Positions 1 through 7,479 of a stretch of 19,176 nt of DNA are shown piece after piece. Position numbers and translations under genes: made by a program. This DNA comes from Sphingobacterium thalpophilum. Its GTDB lineage: Bacteria > Bacteroidota > Bacteroidia > Flavobacteriales > Flavobacteriaceae. Location of the stretch: contig CALPOS020000015.1 of NCBI GenBank assembly GCA_943325255.2, positions 1 to 19,176 of the forward strand, given 5' to 3'. Under the pieces are notes generated by a model. It saw only the letters and a list, made by a program, of their open reading frames with translations. It was not told where the DNA came from and did not search any database. Numbering within the stretch: position 1 is the first letter of the stretch; each line of letters starts with the position of its first letter.

Positions 1-931
1 CATTGTCTTTTCTCATAAATCCATCTTGAACTTTCAGAGCTTTGTCACGGATCTCAATTTTTGCTAGATTCAATTCATTAACAATTTGCTCAATAGCAAC
101 TGCCGGTAAATATTCGTTGGTCTTTCCAGGATAACCGAAAACTAATGTAAAATCGTCTTCCGCTACGCCATCAAGAGAAATTGGCAAGAAATGTCGTGGC
201 GTATAAGGTACGTTGTCTTTAGAGTAAGCGGCTGGGCGATTGTTCTTATCCGCGTAAATTCTGAACAAGGAAAAATCTCCAGTATGTCTTGGCCAAACCC
301 AATTGTCGGTATCAGATCCAAATTTGCCAATAGACGAAGGCGGCGCGCCAACCAATCTAACATCTGGATAACTTTCCGTAACGAAAAGCATGTACTGATT
401 GCCTTCATAAAAGGTTCTAATTTTGTTTTCCTGCCAATTTTCCTTTGGCAACGATTTGCTTAATGCACTGATATTCTCTTGAATTTTCTTTTGTTTATCT
501 GCTTCAGATGTCAAAGTGGCAACACCTTCTAAGACTTTCGTTGTTACATCTTCAATTCTTACTATAAAAGTAACTTCCAAATCAGGATTAGGCAATTCGT
601 CTTCCAATTTATAAGCCCAAAAACCATCGGTCAAGTAATCATGTTCTACCGAAGAATGGCTTTGAATTTCATCAAAACCGCAGTGATGATTCGTCAGGAG
701 CAAACCCTTAGGCGAAATGACCTCCGAAGTACAACCGCCATTAAATTGTGGAACAGCATCTTTCAAACTCGACTTATTCACATCATAAATATCAGAAATT
801 GACATTTCCATTCCTAAATTCTTCATCTCTTTTTCATTCATTCCCTGCAATAAAGAAGGAATCCACATGCCGCCTTGTTGTGCATGAACTTGAATAACAA
901 ACAGCAATAACAGTACTTTTAAAATTTTCAT
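1..931 (-). CDS. S46 family dipeptidyl peptidase (DPP7/DPP11 type), N-terminal part
   Basis: About 310 residues are visible; the gene starts at the ATG complementary to 929-931 and runs off the left edge without a stop. Residues 1-18 form a signal peptide (MKILKVLLLLLFVIQVHA), and the mature protein begins QQGGMW, the usual start of S46 enzymes. Residues 77-85 read GLLLTNHHC, which holds the catalytic His of the family (His83 or His84). A later WPRHTGDFS segment holds the expected catalytic Asp. The Ser lies in the missing C-terminal half. S46 enzymes are periplasmic serine exopeptidases that remove dipeptides from peptide N-termini, important in amino-acid-fermenting and proteolytic Bacteroidota. 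The residue that separates DPP7 from DPP11 specificity is outside the window, so the subtype is open. It lies 36 bases after waaA on the same strand; no promoter was recognised in that gap, so read-through is possible. Confidence 0.93.
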   Translation of the reverse strand, partial: MKILKVLLLLFVIQVHAQQGGMWIPSLLQGMNEKEMKNLGMEMSISDIYDVNKSSLKDAVPQFNGGCTSEVISPKGLLLTNHHCGFDEIQSHSSVEHDYLTDGFWAYKLEDELPNPDLEVTFIVRIEDVTTKVLEGVATLTSEADKQKKIQENISALSKSLPKENWQENKIRTFYEGNQYMLFVTESYPDVRLVGAPPSSIGKFGSDTDNWVWPRHTGDFSLFRIYADKNNRPAAYSKDNVPYTPRHFLPISLDGVAEDDFTLVFGYPGKTNEYLPAVAIEQIVNELNLAKIEIRDKALKVQDGFMRKDN

Positions 932-967
932 TTTGTCTTATTTTAATTAATTATGGTCAGAACTTAG

Positions 968-2209
968 TCAAGAACGTTTGTTCGAAATGTAGTCCAGAAT
1001 AGTTCCTAAAGCACCTGTATTCATTTTCACAAAAGTGCTGCAAATATGACCTTTCTCCGCTCGAATATCTGAATTTTGAATTAAATTATCGAATGTTTCT
1101 TTCAATTCTTTCTCGTTCGAAATTACCGCACAACCACCCAGATGTACCAATGCCGTGGCTTCGGCAAAATGGGAATAATTTGGTCCAAGTACAATCGGAA
1201 CGCCGAAAGTGGCAGGTTCAAGAAGATTATGAACGCCCGGTTTGCCGAAACCGCCACCGACATAGGCAATATCAGCTTCACTGTAAATTTTGGTTAAAAT
1301 CCCAATGGTATCGATAACAAACACCTCATATTCGCTCAAGTTTTTTCCTTCTCTTTCAGAAAACAAAACCGTTTTCTTTACAATCGACTTTTGTAATTCT
1401 TGAATCTGCTCTTTTTTAATATTATGTGGCGCAATAATAAATTTCACTTGATGTGTCATTGAATTAATATAGTCCAGCAATATTTTTTCATCTTTAGGCC
1501 ATGAACTTCCCACTACAATCGTGAGCTGTTTGTTTTTAAATTCTGTAACAAAGTCCAAATGATTATCTTTTTCCAAGATGGCGGCCACACGATCAAATCG
1601 GGTGTCGCCAGAAACTGTCACGTTTGATTCTCCTAATCGAAATAGCAAATCTTTTGAAAGTGAATTTTGCACAAAGAAATGTTCAAAACTATCCAAAGCT
1701 TTTCGATAAAATCCGCCATACCATTTAAAAAATAGTTGGTCTTTTCTAAAAATTCCTGATATCAGATAAGTAGAAATTGACTGGTTTTTTAACTCCTGTA
1801 AATAATTCGGCCAATATTCATATTTGATAAAGAATACCATTTCAGGATGTACCAATTCAATAAATTTTACTGCGTTTTTTTTGGTGTCCAATGGTAAGTA
1901 CACCGTAACGTCTGCGACCGTATTGTTCTTGCGAACCTCAAATCCAGAGGGTGAAAAAAAGGTCAAAACAATTTTATGGTCTGGATAGTTAATTTTCATT
2001 TTTTCCATCACTGGCAACCCTTGCTCGTATTCGCCTAGAGAAGCAGCATGAAACCAGATGGTTATGTCATTGACATTAATTCTAGTCGCCAAAGTTTCAA
2101 ATACGGTCTTTCTGCCAGCTACAAATTGCTCCATTTTCGGATTGAAAACAGCCAAGATTTTAATACAAAAACCAGCAAAAGTCACCAATAGATTATACAA
2201 AAAAAACAT
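968..2209 (-). CDS. waaA: 3-deoxy-D-manno-octulosonic acid transferase (Kdo transferase, GT30)
   Basis: A 413-residue protein, normal for WaaA/KdtA. It transfers Kdo from CMP-Kdo to the lipid A precursor at the cytoplasmic face of the inner membrane, starting the LPS core. Residues 1-22 are hydrophobic and fit the single membrane anchor. Residues 54-62 (HAASLGEYE) contain the conserved SLGE, whose Glu60 corresponds to the catalytic base in GT30. The C-terminal Rossmann half has GGGFGKPGVHNLLEPA (about residue 320), the nucleotide-sugar binding loop of the family. The nearest -7-like box upstream is CTAAAATA at 2228-2235 on the plus strand (TATTTTAG on the coding strand), one base off TAnnTTTG and without a clear -33. 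It is divergent from the aminotransferase at 2309. Confidence 0.95.
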   Translation of the reverse strand: MFFLYNLLVTFAGFCIKILAVFNPKMEQFVAGRKTVFETLATRINVNDITIWFHAASLGEYEQGLPVMEKMKINYPDHKIVLTFFSPSGFEVRKNNTVADVTVYLPLDTKKNAVKFIELVHPEMVFFIKYEYWPNYLQELKNQSISTYLISGIFRKDQLFFKWYGGFYRKALDSFEHFFVQNSLSKDLLFRLGESNVTVSGDTRFDRVAAILEKDNHLDFVTEFKNKQLTIVVGSSWPKDEKILLDYINSMTHQVKFIIAPHNIKKEQIQELQKSIVKKTVLFSEREGKNLSEYEVFVIDTIGILTKIYSEADIAYVGGGFGKPGVHNLLEPATFGVPIVLGPNYSHFAEATALVHLGGCAVISNEKELKETFDNLIQNSDIRAEKGHICSTFVKMNTGALGTILDYISNKRS

Positions 2210-2256
2210 AGTTCCTAAATTGTGTCGCTAAAATACATTAGTTTATATAATTTTTA

Positions 2257-2286
2257 TTGTCACCCATCAATTAATTACTAATTTTG
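2257..2286 (+). promoter_or_regulatory. Bacteroidota-type promoter for the DegT aminotransferase
   Basis: TTG at 2257-2259, a 19-base spacer, then TAATTTTG at 2279-2286, a perfect match to TAnnTTTG. Transcription would begin a few bases after 2286, downstream of the GTG at 2288. This supports the ATG at 2309 as the real start codon. Confidence 0.6.
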
Positions 2287-2308
2287 CGTGCATTTAATTT
2301 ACAGCTAC

Positions 2309-3439
2309 ATGAAAAAAATCCAAATGGTTGACCTTAAAAGTCAATACGATAAAATTGCCACGATAGTAAACGCTTCAATCCAAGAAGTTTTAGATACCAA
2401 TACCTATATCAATGGACCGCAAGTTCAATCTTTCCAAAAAAACCTCGAAGAATATCTCGATGTTAAACACGTCATTCCTTGTGGTAACGGAACAGATGCA
2501 TTGCAAATCGCTATGATGGGATTGGATTTGAAGCCGGGCGATGAAGTAATCACCGCCGATTTTACTTTCGCTGCGACGGTTGAAGTAATTGCTTTACTCC
2601 AGTTGACGCCTGTTTTGGTAGATGTCGATATCGTCAATATGAACATCTCTATCGAAGCCATAAAAAAAGCGATTACCCCAAAAACCAAAGCCATTGTGCC
2701 GGTTCATTTGTTCGGTCGAGCCGCCAATATGGAAGCGATTATGCGCATCGCCAAAGAGCACAATTTATATGTCATCGAAGACAACGCCCAAGCCATCGGA
2801 GCCAACTGCAAATTTTCAGACGGAAGCAAAAGGAAAGCAGGAACGATTGGGCATGTGGCGTCAACCTCTTTTTTCCCTTCTAAAAATCTTGGTTGTTATG
2901 GTGATGGTGGTGCAATTTTTACCAACGACGATGCATTGGCTCACAAAATTAGAGGTATCGCAAATCACGGAATGTATGTTCGTTATCATCATGATGTGGT
3001 TGGCGTAAACTCTCGTTTAGACAGCATTCAAGCTGCCGTTTTAAATGCAAAATTACCTCATTTAGATGCGTATTGTCAAGCCCGTCAAAATGCGGCAAGA
3101 AAATATACCGCTGCTTTCGAAGGTCATAAAAATATCATCGCGCCTTCCATTTGTGATATTTGCGATTGCCACGTTTTTCATCAATACACGTTGCGAATTA
3201 TCGATGGCGACCGCGATGGTTTAATGCAGCATTTGTTAGATAAAGAAATTCCATGTGCGATTTATTATCCAATTCCGTTACACAGCCAAAAAGCGTACAC
3301 GGACCCACGATACAAAGAGGAAGATTTTCCAGTGACGAATCAATTGATCAAAGAAGTCATTTCGCTCCCGATGCATACTGAGTTGGATGATGAGCAAATA
3401 CAATACATTACCAACGCCGTTTTAGAATTTTTTGAATAA
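2309..3439 (+). CDS. DegT/DnrJ/EryC1/StrS (AHBA synthase) family PLP aminotransferase
   Basis: A 376-residue fold-type I PLP enzyme of the family that aminates keto-sugars on nucleotide carriers for LPS, glycans or surface polysaccharides. It starts MKKIQMVDLKSQY, the family's typical opening. Residues 59-63 (GNGTD) bind the cofactor phosphate. Asp158 and Gln161 in VIEDNAQAIGA contact the pyridine ring. Lys192 in SFFPSKNLGCYGDGG is the Schiff-base lysine. An in-frame GTG at 2288 would add seven residues, but it falls at or before the predicted transcription start, so I use the ATG. The closest named relatives I can suggest are WbpE/WlbC-like amino-uronate and FdtB-like aminotransferases; the exact sugar cannot be read from sequence. 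Residues 282-287 hold three closely spaced cysteines (CDICDC). galE follows on the same strand after a 147-base gap filled mostly by a repeat. Confidence 0.92.
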   Translation: MKKIQMVDLKSQYDKIATIVNASIQEVLDTNTYINGPQVQSFQKNLEEYLDVKHVIPCGNGTDALQIAMMGLDLKPGDEVITADFTFAATVEVIALLQLTPVLVDVDIVNMNISIEAIKKAITPKTKAIVPVHLFGRAANMEAIMRIAKEHNLYVIEDNAQAIGANCKFSDGSKRKAGTIGHVASTSFFPSKNLGCYGDGGAIFTNDDALAHKIRGIANHGMYVRYHHDVVGVNSRLDSIQAAVLNAKLPHLDAYCQARQNAARKYTAAFEGHKNIIAPSICDICDCHVFHQYTLRIIDGDRDGLMQHLLDKEIPCAIYYPIPLHSQKAYTDPRYKEEDFPVTNQLIKEVISLPMHTELDDEQIQYITNAVLEFFE

Positions 3440-3445
3440 TTTTTA

Positions 3446-3556
3446 GAAGCTATTTCCTGCTTTCCGTTGCAATCTTTTTTGTTTTGTCACCCCGAGCGCA
3501 GTCGATGGGCATTTTCTAAAACAAAAAAGGATTTCCACTACAATCAGGGCTAGGGC
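3446..3556 (+). repeat. Dispersed intergenic repeat, copy 1
   Basis: This non-coding stretch between the aminotransferase and galE matches, in opposite orientation, the segment around 8785-8905. Shared blocks are GTTGCAATCTTTTTTGT (one base differs), GTCACCCCGAG, CGCAGTCGA and ACAAAAAAGGATTTCCACT. The arms ATCTTTTTTGTTTT (3472-3485) and AAAACAAAAAAGGAT (3518-3532) are complementary and can form a hairpin with a loop of about 30 bases. This copy is shorter than copy 2 in the loop. It ends in CAATCAGGGCTAGGGC, a sequence I associate from memory with intergenic repeats in Flavobacteriaceae. Confidence 0.8.
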
Positions 3557-3586
3557 ATTCTACTCGTTAATAACAATAGACTAAAA

Positions 3587-4600
3587 ATGAAAGTATTAGT
3601 TACAGGAGGTTTAGGATTTATCGGTTCGCATACCGTGGTTGAATTACAAAACGAAGGGTTCGAAGTGGTCATCATCGACAATCTTTCTAATTCTTCCGAG
3701 GATGTTCTAAAGGGAATCGTTGCCATTACAGGGAAAACGCCTCTTTTCGAAAAGATGGATCTACGGGAAAAAGTGGCAGTGCAAAACTTCTTCAAGAAAC
3801 ATTCGGACATTGCCGGAGTGATTCATTTTGCTGCTTCAAAAGCAGTCAACGAAAGTGTCGAGAAACCGTTATTGTATTATGAAAACAATATCAATACGCT
3901 CGTATATATTTTGCAAGAGTTACAACAAAAACCGGAAGCGCATTTTATTTTTAGTTCTTCGTGCACCGTGTATGGTGAAGCTGATGTGATGCCGATTACA
4001 GAGGATGCGCCTATAAAGCCAGCACTTTCTCCTTACGGAAATACCAAACAAATAGGGGAAGAGATTATCAATGAAGTCTCTAAAGTAAGCGGTATCAACG
4101 CTATATTATTACGTTACTTCAACCCAATGGGAGCGCATCCATCTGCTGAAATTGGGGAATTGCCAATTGGTGTTCCACAAAATCTTATTCCATTTATTAC
4201 CCAAACAGGCATCGGTTTACGCAAGGAATTATCGGTTTACGGCGATGATTATCCAACTCCAGATGGGACTTGCATCCGTGATTATATTCATGTGGTTGAC
4301 TTAGCCAAAGCACACGTTATCGCATTGCAACGTCTAATTAATAAAAAGAATCTAGCTAAAGTTGAAACCTTCAATTTAGGAACGGGAACTGGAAGCTCGG
4401 TTCTAGAAGTCATCAATACTTTCGAAAAAGTTAGCGGTCAAAAATTGCCATATAAAATTGTGGGGCGTAGAGAAGGTGATATTATATCTGCTTACGCGAA
4501 TACTGATAAAGCCAATGAAGTTTTAGGTTGGAAAGCACAATCTACTTTGGAACAAGCACTAACGAGCGCTTGGAAATGGGAACAGAAAATTAGAAGTTAG
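3587..4600 (+). CDS. galE: UDP-glucose 4-epimerase
   Basis: A 337-residue extended short-chain dehydrogenase, close to the 338 residues of E. coli GalE. It interconverts UDP-glucose and UDP-galactose (or the N-acetyl forms) with tightly bound NAD, feeding galactose into LPS and polysaccharides. Residues 7-13 (GGLGFIG) are the NAD-binding GxxGxxG, and Asp31 contacts the adenosine ribose. FSSSCTVYG (122-130) carries the catalytic Ser125. Tyr150-x3-Lys154 (YGNTK) is the catalytic pair. RYFNPMGAHPS and the later GTGTGSSV also fit GalE. Family members with epimerase activity on UDP-GlcNAc cannot be excluded. The nearby keto-sugar aminotransferase and waaA suggest surface glycan supply. No clear TAnnTTTG lies just upstream, so it may be read from the promoter at 2257. 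Confidence 0.94.
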   Translation: MKVLVTGGLGFIGSHTVVELQNEGFEVVIIDNLSNSSEDVLKGIVAITGKTPLFEKMDLREKVAVQNFFKKHSDIAGVIHFAASKAVNESVEKPLLYYENNINTLVYILQELQQKPEAHFIFSSSCTVYGEADVMPITEDAPIKPALSPYGNTKQIGEEIINEVSKVSGINAILLRYFNPMGAHPSAEIGELPIGVPQNLIPFITQTGIGLRKELSVYGDDYPTPDGTCIRDYIHVVDLAKAHVIALQRLINKKNLAKVETFNLGTGTGSSVLEVINTFEKVSGQKLPYKIVGRREGDIISAYANTDKANEVLGWKAQSTLEQALTSAWKWEQKIRS

Positions 4601-4699
4601 ATTGTAAGACTTTTAGATTATAAGATAGAAAATCCCGAATTCTAATTCGGGATTTTTTACTTTTATATTGTAATCTTAAAGTCTTACATCTTGCAATCT
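4599..4699. repeat. Imperfect inverted repeat around the galE/fabD terminator
   Basis: The left arm (4599-4626) reads AGATTGTAAGAC followed by TTTTAGATTATAAGATA. The reverse complement of the right arm (4666-4699) has the same order with a 7-base insertion after AGATTG: TAAGACTTTAAGATTACAATA. About 20 of the paired bases agree. The hairpin terminator sits between the arms, so the whole 100 bases form a nested palindrome between convergent genes. Confidence 0.6.
4630..4658. terminator. Bidirectional intrinsic terminator between galE and fabD
   Basis: Perfect 11-base stem AAATCCCGAAT (4630-4640) and ATTCGGGATTT (4645-4655) with loop TCTA. It is followed by a run of six T at 4653-4658, and A residues on the other side make it usable from both strands. 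Confidence 0.85.
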
Positions 4700-4708
4700 T
4701 TCAATCAA

Positions 4709-5581
4709 CTAAGCGCTGATCGTTTCCACTTCTCTATTAATCTTATTCACCAATCCAACCAAGACTTTTCCTGGTCCAACTTCCGTAAACGAAGTCGCAC
4801 CATCGGCAATCATTTGTTGAACGGATTGCGTCCATCGTACCGGAGCAGTCAATTGCGTAATCAAATTTCTTTTAATTTCAGTAGGATCGGAAACCGCACT
4901 TGCAGTCACATTTTGATACACTGGACAAATCGGAGTTGAAAAGGTTGTCGCTTCTATAGCCGCTGCCAATTCCTCTCTTGCGGGTTCCATCATTGGTGAA
5001 TGAAAAGCACCTCCAACGGGCAATATCAAAGCGCGTTTGGCTCCAGCTTCTTTCATGGCTTCACAAGCTTTTTCAACCGCAGAAAATTCACCCGAAATAA
5101 CCAATTGTCCTGGGCAATTGTAGTTTGCTGCCACCACTATTCCGTCAATGGCTTCACAAACTTCTTCCACAATATTGTCTTCTAATCCCAAAACTGCAGC
5201 CATGGTAGATGGTTTGATTTCACATGCTTTTTGCATGGCTTGCGCGCGTTGTGAAACCAATGTCAATCCATCCTCAAAAGATAAAGCGCCATTGGCTACC
5301 AAAGCAGAAAATTCGCCTAAGGAATGTCCGGCTACCATCTCTGGTTTGAAATTCTCTAAAGTCTTAGCTAAGATCACAGAATGTAAAAAAACGGCGGGTT
5401 GTGTAACATTCGTTTCTTTTAATTGCTCTGCGGTGCCTTCAAACATAATGTCTGTAATGCTAAATCCGAGAATGTCATTGGCTTTTTCAAATAGCTCTTT
5501 GGCCAAAGCTGAAGTTTCATATAAATCTTTACCCATTCCGGTAAATTGCGCTCCTTGCCCAGGAAAAACGTATGCTTTCAT
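4709..5581 (-). CDS. fabD: Malonyl-CoA:acyl carrier protein transacylase
   Basis: FabD loads malonyl units from CoA to ACP for type II fatty acid synthesis in the cytoplasm. The protein is 290 residues counted from MKAYVFPGQGAQ, the standard start of the family (E. coli has 309). The open frame extends eight codons further to an ATG at 5603-5605, but those residues (MLKQIPNQ) are not typical of FabD. GQGAQ (8-12) forms the oxyanion region. GHSLGE (85-90) contains the nucleophile Ser87. Arg112 in SQRAQAMQ is the malonate carboxylate ligand. His194 in GGAFHSPMM completes the dyad. It is a single gene with its own promoter at 5651-5678 and a shared terminator with convergent galE; the rest of the fatty acid cluster is not here. 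Confidence 0.95.
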   Translation of the reverse strand: MKAYVFPGQGAQFTGMGKDLYETSALAKELFEKANDILGFSITDIMFEGTAEQLKETNVTQPAVFLHSVILAKTLENFKPEMVAGHSLGEFSALVANGALSFEDGLTLVSQRAQAMQKACEIKPSTMAAVLGLEDNIVEEVCEAIDGIVVAANYNCPGQLVISGEFSAVEKACEAMKEAGAKRALILPVGGAFHSPMMEPAREELAAAIEATTFSTPICPVYQNVTASAVSDPTEIKRNLITQLTAPVRWTQSVQQMIADGATSFTEVGPGKVLVGLVNKINREVETISA

Positions 5582-5650
5582 TTGATTCGGTATTTGTTTC
5601 AGCATCTCATCAATGCCAAATAGTTAGGTTTTGTTTCAAAGTTTGAAAAG

Positions 5651-5678
5651 CAAAAGTAGTATTTTTATTAGAATACAA
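5651..5678 (-). promoter_or_regulatory. Bacteroidota-type promoter for fabD
   Basis: Read on the minus strand: TTG (5676-5678), 17-base spacer, TACTTTTG (5651-5658), a perfect TAnnTTTG followed by C. It overlaps the last codons of the upstream FMN reductase gene, leaving roughly 40-70 bases of leader before the two candidate starts. Confidence 0.6.
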
Positions 5679-6195
5679 TGGCTTTCACGATCGATTGCAA
5701 CTCGATTTTTAAAGCTTCATTGGTGATACCAATTGCTGGTTCAAAATTGTCTCGAAAGCTAGGTAGAGAAAAGGTCGCTACCAAATTCGCATCGTGTCGC
5801 GGAAAACGATCTTTGGCCATGTCAAGAACTCCTAATCCGCCACGTGGACCGGGAGAAGTCGCCATCAAAAGCATCGGTTTTTGTTGAAATAATTTGTTGT
5901 TGTGCCGTGAAGTCCAATCGAAAATATTCTTAAAAGCAGCGCTATAGGCGCCGTTATGTTCCGCCAATGAAATTAGAATTAAATCCGCTGAACCTAGTTT
6001 TTCAAAAAAGTCGACGGCTAATTTTGGCATGCCATTTTCTAATTCGCGGTCCGCAGAATAAATGGGCATTTCATAATCATTTAAGTCAAGGATTTCACAC
6101 GTAACATTTCCAAATTGATGCGCTACGTGCGTGACTAATTGTTTATTAATAGAATTTTTGCTTGAAGAACCGGCAAAGGCAATAATTTTTTTCAT
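5668..6195 (-). CDS. NADPH-dependent FMN reductase family protein (flavodoxin-like fold)
   Basis: A 175-residue protein of the chromate/azo/quinone reductase-like group. The N-terminal strand MKKIIAFAGS leads into GSSSKNSIN (9-17), the FMN phosphate loop. LAEHNGAYSAAFKNIFDW in the middle (about 77-94) is the family's isoalloxazine-side loop, normally PEYNxxxxxxLKNAxDW; here the Pro-Glu-Tyr-Asn is changed to Ala-Glu-His-Asn. SPGPRGG (about 113-119) is also characteristic. Such enzymes reduce quinones or free flavin with NAD(P)H in the cytoplasm; the true substrate is unknown. It sits 53 bases after the pirin gene on the same strand and is probably co-transcribed. Pirins and small quinone reductases both have redox links, which is suggestive but not proof of shared function. 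Confidence 0.88.
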   Translation of the reverse strand: MKKIIAFAGSSSKNSINKQLVTHVAHQFGNVTCEILDLNDYEMPIYSADRELENGMPKLAVDFFEKLGSADLILISLAEHNGAYSAAFKNIFDWTSRHNNKLFQQKPMLLMATSPGPRGGLGVLDMAKDRFPRHDANLVATFSLPSFRDNFEPAIGITNEALKIELQSIVKAIVF

Positions 6196-6248
6196 TTTGG
6201 GAATTTAATAGGAGTTCATTTTCGATAATTAAATTATTATACCTTGAT

Positions 6249-6965
6249 TTAAACATTCATGGGAACCTCCATCAACAAAAGTTCTGCATCTGAACAAGCT
6301 TCAAAAGTCACTTCGTTGAAGTCAGTAATTCCTAGGCCATCGCGTTGTTCAAGTAGTTGCCCGTCAACTTTTACGTCGCCTTTGATTACAAAAATATATA
6401 AGCCATTGCCATCCAATTTTCTCTCGTAATTTGCGGTTGTTCCAACATCTAAATTGCCCATATGAAACCACGCATCTTGATGAATCCAAACGCCATCATC
6501 GTCAGAATTTGGAGAAAGAATTTGTTGAAATTTATTATGACGGTCTGAGGTGTCAAGCGTAATTTGTTGGTATCGCGGCTTGACATTTCTTTCTTTCGGA
6601 AACACCCAAATCTGCAATAAATTGGTTCTTTGGTCGTGATTCGGATTGAATTCGGAATGTTGTATTCCAGTGCCTGCGCTCATGACCTGAACATCACCAA
6701 ATTTGATAATTTCGGTGTTGCCCATACTGTCTTTGTGCGCTAAGTCGCCTTCGAGCGGAATGGTAATGATTTCCATATTATCGTGTGGATGCGTACCGAA
6801 GCCCATTCCTGCCGCAACGATGTCGTCATTCAAAACTCGCAATACACCAAACTGAGCGCGATTCGGATCGTAGTAACTAGCAAAACTAAAAGTATGGTGT
6901 GCGTTGAGCCAACCGTGATTGGCATGTCCGCGTGTGTTGGCTTTGTGTAAGATTGTGTTTTTCAT
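6249..6965 (-). CDS. Pirin family protein (bicupin, YhhW/YhaK-like)
   Basis: A 238-residue bicupin. The N-terminal cupin keeps all four metal ligands known from pirin and E. coli YhhW: His59 and His61 in GTHPHDNME, and His103 and Glu105 in GTGIQHSEFN. The metal is usually Fe or another divalent ion. Some members cleave quercetin as 2,3-dioxygenases; others act as redox-sensitive cofactors, and the role here is not determined. The start ATG (6963-6965) comes two bases after the TAA of a short open frame (6968-7060) resembling a Crp/Fnr N-terminus, so translation may restart from that frame. No TAnnTTTG promoter is seen close upstream. Confidence 0.93.
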   Translation of the reverse strand: MKNTILHKANTRGHANHGWLNAHHTFSFASYYDPNRAQFGVLRVLNDDIVAAGMGFGTHPHDNMEIITIPLEGDLAHKDSMGNTEIIKFGDVQVMSAGTGIQHSEFNPNHDQRTNLLQIWVFPKERNVKPRYQQITLDTSDRHNKFQQILSPNSDDDGVWIHQDAWFHMGNLDVGTTANYERKLDGNGLYIFVIKGDVKVDGQLLEQRDGLGITDFNEVTFEACSDAELLLMEVPMNV

Positions 6966-6967
6966 AG

Positions 6968-7060
6968 TTAATTTTTTATTTCAGTTTTGGAAAAGAATAG
7001 GATTTCTTCTTCTGAAGATAAAGAAATGTGCTTTGAAATGTTTTGAATGATACTACTCAT
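6968..7060 (-). pseudogene. 30-codon fragment resembling the start of a Crp/Fnr regulator, or a leader ORF
   Basis: This frame translates to MSSIIQNISKHIS followed by LSSEEEILFFSKTEIKN and a TAA. The pattern N-I-x-K-H-I-x-L-[ST]-x-E-E-x3-F-x-S-x4-K is what I know from the first 30 residues of Bacteroidota Crp/Fnr regulators. In those proteins a K-rich strand and the cyclic-nucleotide-binding barrel follow. Here only two bases separate the stop from the pirin ATG, so the rest is absent. The stop falls in an A-rich run (ATAAAAAATTAA); reading one base over would give EIKKL. I favour a remnant left by a deletion. A functional leader peptide coupled to pirin translation is the alternative. The assignment rests on one short match recalled from family knowledge. 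Confidence 0.5.
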
Positions 7061-7107
7061 ATTTAAAAAAGTGCGTTCTCATGTTATAGAAAGTGATATG
7101 TGAAGTT

Positions 7108-7132
7108 AAAAAAAGCGGAAATTAATCCGCTT
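7108..7132 (-). terminator. Intrinsic terminator after the Cys/His secreted protein gene
   Basis: On the minus strand AAGCGGA (complement of 7126-7132) pairs with TCCGCTT (complement of 7113-7119) across a 6-base loop, followed by a run of seven T (7108-7114). It lies 5 bases after the stop codon at 7138. Confidence 0.8.
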
Positions 7133-7137
7133 GTATT

Positions 7138-7479
7138 TTAATGATTGTGCCCTTTATGATCGTCGTGCTGCTCAACAGGCAAAAGCTTAAATGAAGTTGC
7201 TACGAAACGATCGCCTTTAACTTCTCCGACTACTTCCGCTTTTCTGATTGCAGAGCAGAAGCCATCTTTCGCATGTGCATCGCCATGTTTGTTGATGTCT
7301 TCTCCGTCAACAAAATAGGATTTGCCATCAATTCGAACAGCTAAATCACAACCACTTTTGCCTTTCATTCCGAATTTGCATTGGCCGCAGGAAGCTTCTA
7401 GAATTTGAGTTTTAGACTTGTCCTGCGCATTTATTGCAACACAGGCAAATAGGAATAATAATAAAAAAACATTTTTCAT
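7138..7479 (-). CDS. Small secreted four-cysteine protein with His-rich tail (DUF6370-like)
   Basis: A 113-residue protein with a clear signal peptide (MKNVFLLLFLFACVAINA, 1-18), so it is probably periplasmic. The mature part has Cys31 and Cys34 in SCGQCKFGMKG, Cys44 in SGCDLAVRIDGK, and Cys75 in GDAHAKDGFC. Two His (65 and 69) sit between, and the tail ends HDDHKGHNH. The pattern CxxC, GCDLAVxIDG, HGDAHxxDGFC matches what I remember of DUF6370, a family without assigned function. The arrangement suggests metal binding or disulfide bonding, which is inference. It follows purT after only four bases (CGAT), so the two are one transcript, and it is closed by a terminator. Confidence 0.85.
   Translation of the reverse strand: MKNVFLLLFLFACVAINAQDKSKTQILEASCGQCKFGMKGKSGCDLAVRIDGKSYFVDGEDINKHGDAHAKDGFCSAIRKAEVVGEVKGDRFVATSFKLLPVEQHDDHKGHNH

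Noticed and set aside
191..463. Plus-strand open frame of 90 codons, and a minus-strand one at 163-408
   Set aside because: Both are shadows of the S46 peptidase, whose frame is continuous from 931 to the left edge with clear family motifs.
2288..2308. GTG at 2288 as start of the DegT aminotransferase
   Set aside because: It lies at the end of a well-formed -33/-7 promoter and would be at or before the transcription start. The family begins at MKKIQMVDL (2309).
5148..5585. Plus-strand open frame of 145 codons opposite fabD
   Set aside because: It is antisense to a gene with complete FabD motifs. No promoter or protein-like features were seen.
5582..5605. Upstream ATG of fabD adding MLKQIPNQ
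   Set aside because: FabD proteins normally start at the MKAYVFPGQG strand, and the extra residues match nothing typical. It cannot be fully excluded, because the predicted promoter lies upstream of both.
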